Assembly: GCA_002049455.2 (NCBI GenBank)
Contig: KV918974.1
Coordinates: forward strand, 62,001-126,000
Length of the DNA stretch: 64,000 nucleotides
Source of the DNA: Porphyra umbilicalis
Taxonomy: Eukaryota > Rhodophyta > Bangiophyceae > Bangiales > Bangiaceae
Direction of reading: 5' to 3'
The notes under the pieces are model-generated. The model was not told the origin of the DNA, did no database searches, and saw nothing but the letters and a program-made list of their open reading frames with translations. The position numbers and the translations under genes were made by a program. Shown here piece by piece: positions 33,319 through 45,616 of this stretch. Each line of letters begins with the position of its first letter. Position 1 is the first letter of the stretch.

Positions 33319-34862
33319 CTACTCAGACATGTCACCCCCCTCGCCCTCGCTATCCCCCCCCAAGTCACTTCCCTCCACCTCGTCATCGTCCCGGTCATCA
33401 GCAAACGCGGCCTCTACCTCGGCACACACAGCGTCGACAGCCCAATAGTAGGTCTCTGCCTTGATCGCGTGCTCCTCATACCGGGCCCAGACCTCCCCGG
33501 TGATTTTCACAAACTCAACCTCCGCCATGCTCCGAAGCGTCGCGACGGAGAATGTCACGTTGGCCCGCTTCAGCGCCATCTTGACCGTTCCCCACACCAT
33601 CTCGATGGGGTTGAGCTCTGGATGCGCCACCGGTGAAATCAGAATTGTGACCCCAAACCGGGCGGCCAAGTCCTGGACGAGGTAGCGCGGGGTAGGTCGG
33701 TTCTGGTCCGCTCGCTGCTTCAGCACCGCCCGCGTACAAGGTGTCCGCCAGGTGGGCCCCCACTCGGGTAATACGAGGTTGTGCTTCTCGAGCCAATCGG
33801 CGAACTCCGCCTTGCGGAACTTACTTGCTGCCGGCCGAGTAGCTTCATTACGCACAAGATGGTAAGGTGCCCGGTCGATGACGAGGACACCGCCCCGGAT
33901 CTTTGGTAGTACCGAATCCTCGAGCCACTGCAGCCAGGAGGTAGAGTTCATTTCGGAGTGGTAGTCAGACGACTTCTTGCTGCCAATGAAGACCCACGAA
34001 GCGCCGTCGACAATTCCGTCCTTACGCGATCCGACGTGCGCGACGATGATTCGTGCGCCCTTGCCAGATGGCACCTTAAGTGAAGCGTCGGTACTTCCGT
34101 CATTCCAGCTGCGATAAGTCGACATGTTCTTGTTTAGCCAGGTTTCGTCCGTGTAGTAGATCGTCCGATCCGCCTCTCGATACTTGCGTACCGTGTCGAT
34201 GAAGTTGTTCCGCTGCTTCCGCACCGACGGCTTTTCGCGAGCCACGTCATAATGGTTGGGTCCACGACTGAAGGAAAAGCCGATATCTTGCATCGCGCGG
34301 TTCAGGGTTGCACGCGACCACACATAAGGAGCCCTTCCCCCATTGGCCGAGTCACCCGCGCTGCCCCCCCCCCCCCCCCACCGCCGGGCCCAGCCGAGGC
34401 CCCCTCGGACCCGCCGGCACCACATTCCGGAGCAGCGCCCGCGCCACGAGCTGCGTCCTCTGGCGCGTTGAGATGCTCCAGGGTGCTATCCAAAGTAGGC
34501 AACATTGGAATTTGATATTGCTCGTAGATCGCGGGCCGTACCCTCGCCAGCTCCTCGAGGAGGACCCGCCTATTTGAGTGGCGGGTCTCGGGAGCGCCAT
34601 CAGCAGGCAGCTCATCACACCCGCTCTCGGTAAGGTGCGTAATAACAGACAGACTCAGCCCCGTAGCCTCTGTAGTGCGCTCTGCAACCTGGCGACGCTT
34701 GATGGCACGGCCAGTTACAAACTCACGCTGGAAAAAAGCACGCACACACAGTACAATGGAGGCGGCACCGGTGTGGAGAACACGGAGCGCACGGGTACGC
34801 TTGGCGCTCCGGCCCGCAGGCGGGGCCACTCCACGCTCACGGGGAGCACGCTCGCGCGTCAT
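33319..34862 (-). CDS. Tc1/mariner-IS630-like transposase, frame broken at a 16-C run
   Basis: Cut-and-paste DNA transposase of the Tc1/mariner-IS630 type with a DDE_3 catalytic core. The C-terminal frame carries IYYTDETWLN (first Asp), VLVIDRAPYHLV (second Asp, where DNAPYH is usual) and SPVAHPELNPIEMVWGTVK (acidic third position), then an acidic tail. The N-terminal part is in another frame from the ATG at 34862: a basic start, a likely helix-turn-helix (RRQVAERTTEATGLSLSVI) and EQYQIPMLPTL. The two join at the 16-C run at 34364-34379; one missing C (or two extra) explains the break. No terminal repeats were matched around the gene. A decayed relative of its C-terminus is at 52945-53240. 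Whether the element is active is unknown. Confidence 0.8.
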
Positions 34863-35929
34863 TTTGACTCCGCGCGGAACGGGCACACCACCAGCCCAGA
34901 GGCAGAGGGAGGCGGTGGGGGGATGTGGAGGGGGGGGGGGGGGGGGGGAAGGAGCAAACCTGTGGGCACGGCGTGGGCAGGAGAACGCACGCGCTCGGCA
35001 CACAGGCGGATACCTGCAATGGGAGGGCGAGAATGCAGACGAGCGCAGGGCTGGCCGCCGCTGCATCCTCGTGCAAAATTCTGGTGGATCACGCTGATCA
35101 TGAGGGCGGGCCAGTGACCCGGATCGGACCGGCTGGCTTGCATGAGACAAAAAAAAAGGCGGGCTCACGCAATCTCACAGTAGCCCCCCGCTTCGTAATC
35201 TGTGCGACAGACGAGTGACATGCAACGATCCGGCCATGTCCAAGGGCCGGCGCTTCACTTTTGGTCCCGCCGCCAGCGCTTCCCTAACGCTCAATTTCGA
35301 CTTCTGGCTGGCTGTAAGGCTCTTCATGTACATGCTTACAACTTTCCCTGGTCGAGCACGCCTCACAGGCGCACAGTGGAAGCACGGCGTCAACGAGGGC
35401 GCAAAAAGTACCACAAAATCCGCACCCTACTTTTTTCGCACTCACGACAAAGCTCCAAAAAGCAGTCCACACACCGGAACAGCGCACATAGACTGAAAGC
35501 TTGCGAGTTGGTGGTTCTTTCTATAGCGGAACATTCGGCATTGGGTGCGATGATGTCCGTCATTGGCGGCCCTGAACATGCGTTGCCGCCAGAGGTTTTA
35601 ATGCGTGAGATCCACCTTTAGTGCGAGGGCGCGGCGTGTGGGGATACGCTCGCAATGGGCGATTATCGGACGGTCACACATCGCCAGGTAATGGAATAGT
35701 GGTGGGCGTGCACTGGACCACATGGCGGCTCCCCATGTAGATGTAAACATGGCAACCCAAGACCAGCCGTCTTCAAATCCGTCAGCGAAGTGGGCAGCAA
35801 CATATACACCGAAGAAATGGGGCACAAAACGCATATCATTGTATATTGGCAATCCATTTGCCCCACTGCCCTTCGCTACGGAAACTCAACCAAGCCGAGA
35901 CGGGCGCGCTGCCGTCGCGCGCTGGAAAG
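34863..35929. other. Intergenic region between two transposase genes
   Basis: Short frames only, plus an 18-G run near 34931-34948. Should include the promoter of the Tc1-like gene and the 3' end of the pogo-like element. No terminal repeats identified. Confidence 0.4.
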
Positions 35930-37615
35930 CTACCGCGACTTTTGTGCCGTCTTAATGGGCCCCCGCACGCGACGGTCGCGGATAATGAGGGCCTCGCGCG
36001 CCGCCGCGTCCTTTTTCTGCTGCTTCATGGCCGCCTTCTTGGCCGCCGCCGTGGCCTTCTTGGCGTCCTCCGCCTCTTTTTCCTCAATGGCGTCCATGAC
36101 GGCCTCGGAGTTGGCCAACAGGGCCTTCCCGCGGTTGGAGATGGAACCGAACGACCACACAACCTCCTCCATCTGGCGGACGGCCTCTGGCTTGAGGCGC
36201 GTCACGAAAGTAACCAAGTTGACCTCCCGCCTAGCGGCGCCCTCGCCCTTTCCGCAGCGCAACCGGTCCAAGTTGATATTTGACGGGTTGACGGGCCACA
36301 TACCGCAGTTGGCAAAACTCGCCTTAATCCGCTCCGGGGTCATGGTCAGCGTCCAGCAATCGGCAATCGCGAGCAAGAGGTGGCGGACGTCAAAGCCGCC
36401 CCCCGGCGGAATGGTGGGCAGCATGCCCCGCATGTAGGTGCGCCCCAGGCCCTTGAGGGCTACGAAGATGCGGTCGTCGCAGGGTTGGAGGATGTGCGAT
36501 AAATGGGACGGAAACATGAGGGCGTAGATGTTGGCAGCGCGGAGCGCTCGCAGTCCGTCCAGGTCAAAATGGACCTTGCACCCGTCGAGCAGGAGGAGCT
36601 TAGGCTCGCTGGGGCGGACGTCCTTCAGTAGCCGTGCAACGTGGTGCGCCCATTCGCCCCACAGCGGCTTGTTGAATCCGGGAGGGTCACGCCGGTGCAC
36701 TTCCGCGTCCGGGTCACCCAGGAGGTCCGCCAGCGGCACGCTGATGCGCTTGCCGTCCTCCCCCGTGCGGTACATAAATGGCGACCGGTTGGGGGCCCCG
36801 GGCACTACCACAAACGGTGGTAGCGCCGTCCCATCCGCGCATACGCACGCCACCACAGTCGCCTTAGCTCCATTTTCCCGCACGTGAGGAAGAACAAACT
36901 CAGGCACAGGCTCACCTTCAGGGAGAGACACCGTCGACCCCGACTCTTCCATCAGCTCTTGGGCGTCAAACATTGTTTCGTCCATATTGTAGACTTGGCG
37001 GGACTTGGTGATGCCGAGCTTTTCGACAACCCAAGAGAGGGCACCGAACGTCTTGGCAACCGCCTCTGGCATGGACGCCTGGGCACGCGCCGCCTCGAGC
37101 GGGGCAGGCCTAACCGGCCGCAGCTCCGGATGACGGCCAAGGAACAGCTCAAACCATCGGCGGCTGGGGGTCGCGCCGGGCCCAAGGTACCCTTGGGCCG
37201 TCTCGTAGCGTGCCGGCCCCATATCCTTGATGTAAGCCCCCAGCAGCAGCCGCAGAGTGTCAGATGTCAGCATCAGACCTTGCTCAGCCCACAGGGCCAA
37301 GGTGTCAACCATCACTGCTTCCTCTTCCATTGTAAAGAAGGGGCACCGCCCGCGGCGACGCGGCGTGCCGCCGTTTGTGACCACTGTGCGCGCGCTCTTG
37401 TGCGTCAGGCCAGGAACAGCCGCGAGTAGTTGAGCAACTTGGTTTTTACCAGCTAAGGTGGGAAACAACTCGCGGGCCCGCGCAACGGGGTCCGTCGACG
37501 GGGACGACGACGGCCCAGAGGAGGCCCCGCCCGGAGATCGCCGCCCATTCCGGCGTCCCGCGTCATTGTTGGGCGGTTTGGTGACACCAATGGGACGAAC
37601 ACGAGTTGGGGACAT
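35930..37615 (-). CDS. Pogo/Tigger-like DDE_1 transposase, apparently intact
   Basis: Predicted 561-residue transposase or transposase-derived DNA-binding protein with a complete single reading frame from the ATG at 37615. Order of parts: Pro/Ser-rich N-terminus; a helix-turn-helix region (residues about 50-110); a CENP-B-like DNA-binding stretch (RRWFELFLGRHPEL, about 150-165); then a DDE_1 core with VYNMDETMF, LLLLDGCKVHF (DGH usual) and HILQPCDDRIFVALKG; and a Lys/Ala-rich C-terminal helix (EEKEAEDAKKATAAAKKAA). All three acidic catalytic positions look present. Pogo-group enzymes insert at TA, and the TA-flanked foldback MITEs in the window might be mobilised by this or the neighbouring Tc1-like enzyme; that is a guess. 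No flanking terminal repeats were found. A domesticated gene cannot be excluded. Confidence 0.88.
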   Translation of the reverse strand: MSPTRVRPIGVTKPPNNDAGRRNGRRSPGGASSGPSSSPSTDPVARARELFPTLAGKNQVAQLLAAVPGLTHKSARTVVTNGGTPRRRGRCPFFTMEEEAVMVDTLALWAEQGLMLTSDTLRLLLGAYIKDMGPARYETAQGYLGPGATPSRRWFELFLGRHPELRPVRPAPLEAARAQASMPEAVAKTFGALSWVVEKLGITKSRQVYNMDETMFDAQELMEESGSTVSLPEGEPVPEFVLPHVRENGAKATVVACVCADGTALPPFVVVPGAPNRSPFMYRTGEDGKRISVPLADLLGDPDAEVHRRDPPGFNKPLWGEWAHHVARLLKDVRPSEPKLLLLDGCKVHFDLDGLRALRAANIYALMFPSHLSHILQPCDDRIFVALKGLGRTYMRGMLPTIPPGGGFDVRHLLLAIADCWTLTMTPERIKASFANCGMWPVNPSNINLDRLRCGKGEGAARREVNLVTFVTRLKPEAVRQMEEVVWSFGSISNRGKALLANSEAVMDAIEEKEAEDAKKATAAAKKAAMKQQKKDAAAREALIIRDRRVRGPIKTAQKSR

Positions 37616-38179
37616 TATCGGGTGCGGGGGGAACAGGGGGGAGTGAAGTGGGAAGCGTGTAGGTGAGGTAGAAGCTCGTAGACAGGTGACCAGGACGGCT
37701 GCTGCAACGACCGAGTCGAAGAAATCGGTGCCAGTGAGCTCAATTTGGGGGTTTCCGGGGACACGTGGCCTGGCCCCTCCAGGTACACTGGCCCGTTATT
37801 GGTGAATACGAGCTACAACCACCACTCCGGTCGGTGATTCGGCCACGCAGACGTCCGGCCGATTGCCCTCCCCCCTCTCCCCGCTCCCCACAAGACGCAT
37901 ATACAATCTGGCGGTTGTACGGTCGCGTTCAGAACTTGCCGCACCCGTCTGCTGGAGACGGGTAACGCGCCGTCACTCCCTCTGAGCTGCACCGCCGTAC
38001 CAGCGACGTGCTTCGCTCCCGACCCAACGAGCCATCCGTCCACGCCGCCGCCCCCATCGATGGCGCAACAAAGAGGGTTGGGGGGCGCCATGAACTGCCC
38101 GAGCGTAAGGGAGAGGTACAGGCCACCGACAATGGTCAGATTTCATATCTATTCGCCGCCACCACCGGCAGCCCGCCGT

Positions 38180-38565
38180 GTACCCACCCCCCCCTCCCCC
38201 CACCACCACCACCAGCCCCCCCCAACCCCACCACCACCGCCACCGCCCGCCACCACCACCGCCACCGCAAGCGAACGCGACCACCGCCAGCGACACCCAC
38301 CACCGCCCCCCGTCCCCCGCCCCCACACCAAATTTAATATCCACGACCCGTCACCCCCAGCAAGCTGCCGTGTGCCACCGCCCCCCGCCTCCCCACCACC
38401 ACCGCCACCGCCCGCCACCACCACCGCCATCGCCAGCGACCGCGACCACCGCCAGCCCCCCCCCCCTCCACCACCACCGCCACCGCCAGCGACCGCGACC
38501 ACCGCCAGCCCCCCCCCCCCCCACCACCACCGCCACCGCCGGCGACCGCGACCACCGCGTCGTGT
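38180..38565. repeat. CCACCG-rich minisatellite
   Basis: About 390 bp of CCACCACCACCGCCACCGCC-type sequence with a higher-order unit of roughly 50 bp containing GCGACCGCGACCACC, repeated several times with C-run length variation. Confidence 0.85.
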
Positions 38566-38684
38566 CGACCCCCACGCGAACACTGGCGTGCCACGTGGTA
38601 AGCGCCAGTGCGCCCCAGACACAGACGCAGGCACGCAGGCCGTCCCGATCGGGAGGCAAACCCACCCCCGCTCCCGGCCCTCAC

Positions 38685-38766
38685 GAATCATCCAAAGAAG
38701 CGCCCAATATTTGAAAGTCATCATACAGGTGAGGGTGCACACAGGCGATTTTGGCCATTGTGACTA
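38685..38766 (-). repeat. Inverted dispersed copy of the 21975-22172 repeat
   Basis: On the minus strand it reads GTCACAATGGCCAAAATCGC and matches the first unit of the tandem repeat with only a few differences. The minus frame gives MAKIACVHPHLYDDFQ. The differences change amino acids, so there is no sign of protein-level constraint. Confidence 0.75.
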
Positions 38767-41700
38767 GGGGTTTCCAAGCGTAGCACTTTTGGATTGGCGT
38801 ATCATTTGAGAAGTAGACTTTTGGGCAGCGAATGTGTACCACCAGCTCTCGACTTTCAGCGAAGCGAACGGACATGTTTTCTGGCAGTGAGCGTACGTGT
38901 CAAGCGTATGTGTGGCGCTTTACTTTAGAAATCTCAGTTTTTTTGTGCAGTGCCGAACGGAGCTAGAGGCATTCAAAGGTCGAGGCCTCCAGGGCCGCTT
39001 GGTTCAGAAGTAGCCTACCAATCCATGCGGACTGCCCCTGATAGAGCGATTTCGTGCAAGGCTCTCCGTCCAGGTCGAACGTACCTGACATTTGTTCTTC
39101 GACAGATACAAGCGCTACGTGACAAGGAGAGAAGCATGAAGATCGCAGGGAGCACCATCAGAAAGAGCACGTCAAAGAGCATAAGGTGTTAGTCTCATCT
39201 TGCAAACTCGTCAAGCCTCATAAGATGAGAATTCTAAAATAAAGCGCCACATGTACGCTTGAGAACGAGACCACAACGTAATTGCAGCTTTGCTGGACAA
39301 CACAGCGTTTTGTCCCCGATTCCTTTAAACTGAGAACTGCCAGATTCGAACACGCCGACAGACGGTTCGCAGAACTGTCGCACATTGATCATGGGATCAA
39401 ATTATGCCCACTTTTTGTTGATCTTGGAGACAGAGCCCGCGGTGGAGTTCAGAAGTGCTCGAAGACTGTCTGCACCGATATTCAGTGGGAAACATCCTCA
39501 CACCAGCACCCGCAGATTCGGCAATTCCAGGCACGTGCGTGCAATACCCTGACCTTCAGGGCGGTGGCGCGCTCGGCGACGCCTTGACACCGGGCACGCC
39601 GGCCGGCTCTATGGCCGCGAGCGCGCACGGGGGCACGTACAGCCACGTTGCCGTGGTGGGGGGGGCGTCGGGCGGGGAAACCGCTAGATGGCGTCAGCAA
39701 CCGCCGACGCGCCGCCGCAACAGAAAACGGCGCGCAGGCACGATCACACGCGGGTCATCGTGGGCGCTTCAAGCCCCAGAAGTCGCTGCGCGCGGGCACC
39801 GTGCTTAACTCGGGGCGGTAGAGGGGGCACGGGGGCAGGCGCCGTCCGGGCCCAGTGACCCCTGTGGCAGGACAGTCCTTCTCAGCCACGTAACTCCATT
39901 CGCTTTTAGCGTCATCGCGACCCTTCCAACACTGACACGCCCTCAGATCCCTGAGGACACGAATGCAGACTGCCACCTCTGAAACGGAGAGCAAGTCCCT
40001 TGATCTAAGTATATATGTGCATCACACCACTTTGAGAGCACCCTGTCCTAAAGGCCAGGTAATTGTCCGGCGAAGTTGCTGCCAAATCCTCCTGAAGGAT
40101 CATTCCGATTCGCTGGTTCTGATTGTTCCGCGTATTGTGCTGAGAACTGTCCTGACGTCGGAGTAAGATCATCCTGGGGATCGTTCTCAGGACTGTCCTG
40201 GCGTCGAGTACGATCATCCTGGGGATCGTCGTCATAAATTGAGTGAACGTGTGCGCAAGACTGATCTAGATTCCTGCCTCAAGGACTCAATCGTAGATGA
40301 TAGCCTGGACTACTTCGAGTGACGTCGTGAGGAGGGTCTGCCGAAACCGATCAGAGAGCAAGACCTGCCCATGGCGCGTCGCTCCTGGTCCACAAAGTGT
40401 TTGCAGAGGGAGCCTCAATGTGACTTGGTAGTCGTGCGACCGACACGCTGTTGCCCGGCGCAGAGGGGATGGAAACTGGGTAAACATGCGTCGGCTCGCA
40501 CATCGAGGAAATCGTGAAGTCCCGGACGCACCCGGTTTCAATTTATCAATGATTGGGCTTCCTTCACACGCAGTAAATACGTTCTCAGCTCAGTGGCAAT
40601 CTCGTCCCTTATCGTCCCATCACAGCACGTCCGGAACTCGCAATCCTCTGGTTCAATACATGTCGGAAGCACTCGCACCGGAACACACAGGCGCTTAAAT
40701 GATGAAGTAGATTCCATGATGGGCATTGGTCTCAACGGAGCGAGTGACAGAAAGTTTTTGTTCACGCTGTTGACGCAATAGTCAGACATTTTGTTTGCGA
40801 AAGAGGCAGTCAGACTATCAGTTGAACAAGTCTTCACATTTATTTATTAGAAGGACAGTCTTCAAGATGATCTGTGGGTCAGGATGACACTGCTCCTGGA
40901 ACGATCCCAGAATAAGTCCCGAAGATGATCCGTAGAACGAGTCCAGAAACTGTAGTGATGAACTGCCCAATCACAGAGGTAACTCGAGAATCGGGCAATC
41001 TGAAGTGTAGGATATTCGCTGATCCACGGAACTGTTGTGCACATGATCCTCCAAATCACGCTGAGGCCATCTCACTGGAGCTTTGCATGGCTATCTCAAA
41101 ACATTCTTTCGCGTCTGCTCGTTATAGATTTACAAGCCGGCAAATTCAGAACTATCCCGGCGATGAAATACCGACCCGCAGTGCAGCGTATCTGAACCGT
41201 CGACCTGTGGGTCAACCATCCCTCCTCGACTTTACTTTTTGACGGGTAACCAGAGGTGGGTAGGCATATTCCTGCTGTGGTGTGCCGCGTCTCTCAGAAA
41301 AGGCCCAGCGGGATCCTTCGAAGCACACTCTCGCCAGAGCGCCACGGACACTGCAATGAAAAGTGGTGTGGTTCAAACGAATCGCTGCGATGGGTGGACC
41401 GCCTAACTTGGAAACATGGTCGCCACGTCAGCACCGCCGTCAACTCCCTATGACCCCCTGGGGCGCTGTGTCGTGAATTCCTGCACTCCCAAGCGGTGAC
41501 GTGTACCTGTCGGACAGCCCCTTTCGCTCCAATGACAGGCCGCCAATGGAGGGTCGACCAATTGCATGTGAGACTTGCGCCAAGCCATACTGGGGAGGAC
41601 GAGATTGCATCTCTTCGCCGCTCGCGTGGGTGTGCGCTGGCGATGGGCGTGCCATCTCCGACGGGCGGCTCGTCTGCGACCGGCCAACACACCACCGGGG

Positions 41701-42313
41701 CCCAGTCGGGCGACCCCCCCCATCACTGGGAGTGGTCGCCATGGCGGCTTGATTGGCTCCGTTGGCCCGCGTGCACTTGCGCGTGCGGGTATGCTGCATT
41801 ATCCGCTGGAACTCTCCGACAATAGTGATAGACGTTGGCGAGTGAGACGCACAACACGACGCAGCTACCCATAGGGTGGGAGCATTCGCCGTACACACGC
41901 GTGCGTGGCCAACCTACAACTGACGGCGGCACTCCTTACGGGGAGTCGCCTGTGAAGCGGATGCAATCCCGGGGGGGGTGGCGAGTCACCCACTCTCGTT
42001 CCAACTGGGGCCTTTGGCCTGTCTAGGAGGGGCGAGGTGATTGGATTTCTGGCCGGGGAGGGGCTGTTAGGGCTTTGACCCACCTCGAGTGACTTCTGCC
42101 GCTCGTCCTGATCCGGTGCGCTTCGGCGTGCCAGCACAGGTGATAGGACGGGCGGTGGCGCACGTCGCGGGGGACGCTATCCGTGCTACTGTTGGTTGTT
42201 GGTTGTGGGTGGCCGCGCGCGTGTGTGTGCGGGGGGTGCTCTCTCCCTCTGCTCCTGCTGACCATCTACCTTCATCCTAACCACGCCAGGAGCACCTACT
42301 TACGCGATCTACG

Positions 42314-44929
42314 ATGCCATCTGTCGGGGCGATGAGCACCCACGGCGAGGGTGAGAGCGCCGCCGACAGTGGTGGCATGGGTGGAAGTAACCTGCAGGAC
42401 GTGCCGCCGGCGGATCGTGAACCAGGCCGTCAGCGTGGGGCAAGCGGTGGTGTCGACGACCAACGCATTCTTCCACGTAAGCGCGGTGCTGGTGGTCAGC
42501 AGCGGTTGGCACCTCTGGCCAAGGACGCAGACGACTGCAACCTGGAGTCTGTGGACACCTTTTTGGGGCTGTGTGGTGCCTTGCGGGAGATCCCTACCGA
42601 GGTAATGTACGAGCGTGCGACAGGCACGCTGCTGAACAAGGATGTTGCGACTAAGGGCCGGCGGTCAAGCATGTGGAACTTTGTCGAGCTGGACCAGAGC
42701 CCTGGCGATAAGGACGGGAATCTGGTGGCCCTCTGCATCCTGTGCCACCGGCTGCAAGAGTCCGAAAAGGACTGCCTTACATTCCTGCGCAAGGGGAACA
42801 ACAGTAACGGGATAAAGCACTTCGAGTGGGCGGCGGCAAAGGACTTGCCAACGACCAAGGAGCTCTCCCACGCTCGAGCAGTAGTGCACTTCCTCAAGAA
42901 CGTTGCGGGCGGCAACCGGTCAAAGCGCCTCAACCCCGACAACTCCATTGACCGGTTTGTTAACAATGACCGGCGAGCAGACAACCTACGATTCGTCACC
43001 ATGCAGGTGATGACTCTGTCGCCGCATTCCCTGGCGGCCAATCAGTACGTGCGGGTGTTCCTTGCGCCCCTCACCAAGTAAGTTCCGCCCTCTCATGACA
43101 CCGTCGTCAAGCTGCTCCTTGAGATTTCCACGCACCTCATCAACTGCGTCCGAGCGAAGTTCCAGGCCGCCAAGAAGAGAATGCGTGGGATACCATTCAT
43201 TCACGTCGTGACCGAACTATGGACCGACAAACACACAACTAATTCCTACGCCTCCGTTGTCGTCCGCTACGTCGACCCTGCGGACTGCGAAATGACGGTT
43301 TTGCACCTCGGCGTCTCTCTATTTGTTTGCAAACACGACCATACAAACATTGTGCTCTTCCTTCGCGGCCGGCTCGCGTACTTTTCGCTGGCCATGTCGG
43401 ACGTTTGCTCAACGACTACGGACTCTGGATCCAACGTGCGGAAGGCCTGCGTCGATGACATGGAGGCACCCTGGCTGCCCTGCTTCGCGCACTCCATGCA
43501 CAACGCGGAGCAGTACAGCCTGGGATGGACCTCCAGCCGACCACCAGGCGCCTTGGAGGATGCGGACGGCATGGTAGTTGCGCGACGGGACCGGAGCGGA
43601 AACCCGCATACTAAGGCGTTACTGGCACGGATGCGTAAGTTGACGGGGCATTTCAACCATTCGGAGCGTAGCGCCGCGATCTTCCACGACCTGGACGTGC
43701 CGCAGCAAGGTGACTCGCGGGACCTCATCACAGACTTGGTGACCCGCTGGGGCTCCACCTACTGCGCAATTGCCCGCATGCTCACTCTCTACGACCGACT
43801 CGCTGCGTTCTTTGCGTCGCCGCAAGTGAGGAGTAGCCAGCGGAGGCGTCGCCTGACCTCGGCGGATTGGGACAGGTTGCGTCAGATACTAGGCGTTTTG
43901 CGCTCGGCCTTTGAGGTCACAACAGCGGCGGAGGGAGACGACGATGCGCTCATTGATCTTGTGTCCCTGATGGGATCCCTACGTCTCGCCTTACACTCCC
44001 CCACGGTGACTGTTCCGTGCCACGCTGCCCCCCCGCTCGCCGTAGGTGATCGTGCTATCGAGGCCTACTGCGATTTCAACCCCACGGGGCTCAAGTTTGA
44101 AGTCGACAACTACCTGTTCCCCGCGGAGGAGCTGTAAATCTATGACGAGCCAGGAAAGGAGTCGCTATGTGCCGAGGCCGCCGCAGTGGTCATGGTGCTA
44201 CGCGAGCAGCTGGACGCCCGGTTCTTTAACGTCGAGGACCCGACAAGGAACGTGCTGAAGAACCATGCAGTGCTGCGGTCTTGCATCCTGTCTCCCGGTG
44301 GCGTCTCGTTACTCCGCAAACTTTCGGAGCTGGTCAACCAACCCGATCCTTATGGCGCGGCCGTGGCCTCCGTACGCGAACTGTGCAACTCATTAGCGCC
44401 GTCCTGCATCCCTTTAGCTTCCACAACACTAGCGGCTGCCCCGCGGTCATCCCGGCGACGCGCGAGAAGCAGCCTAATCGATCTACTCATCAACGGCAGC
44501 AACAGTGCGGCTGTGCAGCAGCAGTCGCCCTCTGCGACGGCTTGTGCGGAGCTGGAGGCGTTCCTGCAACTTGCGGAGATCAACCAGAAGCAGCAACCGC
44601 AACACTTCTGGCGCGAGTACAAGGAAACTTTTCCTGTGCTGTACCTGGTGGCGTGCTCCTCTCTTGGGGCCGTCGCATCGTCGGCCGCCTCGGAGAGAGA
44701 CTTCTCGACAGGCGGTGCTGTCATGCGCAAGAACAGGACCCGCCTCCTCCCCCAGCACCTAGAGATGCACTGCTTCATACACGACAACGTCGACCTGCTA
44801 CCCACGCCCATCGAAGCCGTGACCGCCATGACCAACGAGCAAGCCAACAAGGTGCGAGCAGCGATGCCCATGGCGGGGAGGCAACAAGACCTTGAGGGCG
44901 ACATCAACACGTCTGCTGATGAGGAGTGA
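42314..44929 (+). pseudogene. hAT-family transposase with two in-frame TAA stops
   Basis: One continuous frame from the ATG at 42314 to the stop at 44929 encodes a hAT transposase of about 870 codons, interrupted only by TAA at 43079-43081 and TAA at 44135-44137. Domains in order: a BED-type zinc finger (WNFVELDQ...CILCHRL...GIKHF, residues about 120-180); a linker ending PPSHDTVVKLLLEI; the start of the RNase H-like core at ELWTDKHTTNS (first Asp), DSGSNVRKAC (second Asp) and LVTRWGSTYCA; and the C-terminal dimerisation region SSAASERDFSTGGAVMRKNR followed by LLPQHLEMHCFIH. Sequence between the stops reads as normal protein, so the stops look like recent point mutations. Both stops sit in GTAA contexts resembling splice donors, but no good acceptors follow. 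It could have mobilised the hAT MITEs nearby, although their ends have not been matched to this element. Confidence 0.85.
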
Positions 44930-45616
44930 TTTGGAGAGCCTGCAAGGGGTGTGTGTTCATTTCTCATGTTTGTAAATGCCGGCGGTAGGGTTTTTCATCG
45001 AGGAGGACGCGTGCGGATGAGTCGTGTGTGTGAAGATGGTACGGCAGCGCGTTCCAATGCAAAATATACAGCGGCTCAGGTGCTGCCTCTGGTTGCCACG
45101 TGCCGTAATGTGGGCTGCCCCCGGGGTAATGCTCGCTACGATCTGACATAATCGTACCAAATAGTAGTGCCACAGGTCGCACGCGTCACTATCGGGAACG
45201 CTTACTCTGGCCCGGTCGACGCCGCCTGGGCCACCCAGCGCCCAGTCCAGCCCCCAGGAGGCGCACGGTGGCAACGCCCAGGGCTTACCCTCGTACGAGA
45301 CCTCGCGAGTCTACCGGCTGCACGGCCGGCCGAGAGGGGGTGGTGCTCGTGTTGGAATCTTCGCCCAAATCCTGCGAGGAAAACCCGGACTGGGACCGCG
45401 GCAGGATGCCGGTGGTCGTGGCTGACAGGGTGCCACGCCGCGTGGCACGCCGAAAACTGCCCGATGCACCCCTTCCCCCCCCCGCACGCATAGTGTATTA
45501 CGCTCGGAGAGATTGTGAATATTTCGCGAGTGCGTATCTGTCCAGACTCGCTTGAAAAATGGCCGGTAGCGTATCGATCTCAAAACCAAATCGGAGCGAG
45601 GCGAGTCTGAAGCCGC
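44930..45616. other. Region between hAT transposase and a hAT MITE
   Basis: No frame with a domain. The right terminus of the hAT element is expected here but not recognised. Confidence 0.4.

Larger units (their letters stand above)
37616..42313. other. 4.7-kb region of repeats without a supported gene
   Basis: Contains a CCACCG-rich minisatellite (38180-38565), an inverted copy of the 35-residue repeat (38685-38766), and imperfect direct repeats of ATCATCCTGGGGATCGT near 40168-40230, with related inverted pieces near 40870-40930. CAGAGGTGGGTAG at 41252 resembles a hAT 5' terminus and could be the left end of the element whose transposase starts at 42314, but no matching right end was found. 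Frames are short and unrecognised. Confidence 0.4.

Noticed and set aside
38180-38565. CRISPR-like repeat array
   Set aside because: Units vary in length and consist of CCACCG low-complexity sequence without unique spacers; it is a minisatellite.
41252-41264. CAGAGGTGGGTAG as left end of the 42-kb hAT element
   Set aside because: It resembles hAT termini, but I found neither the inverted partner downstream nor an 8-bp duplication.
43078-43179. Intron in the hAT gene using the GTAAGT at the first stop
   Set aside because: A frame-keeping AG exists at 43178-43179 but has no pyrimidine tract, and the removed sequence reads as normal hAT protein, so a nonsense mutation is simpler.
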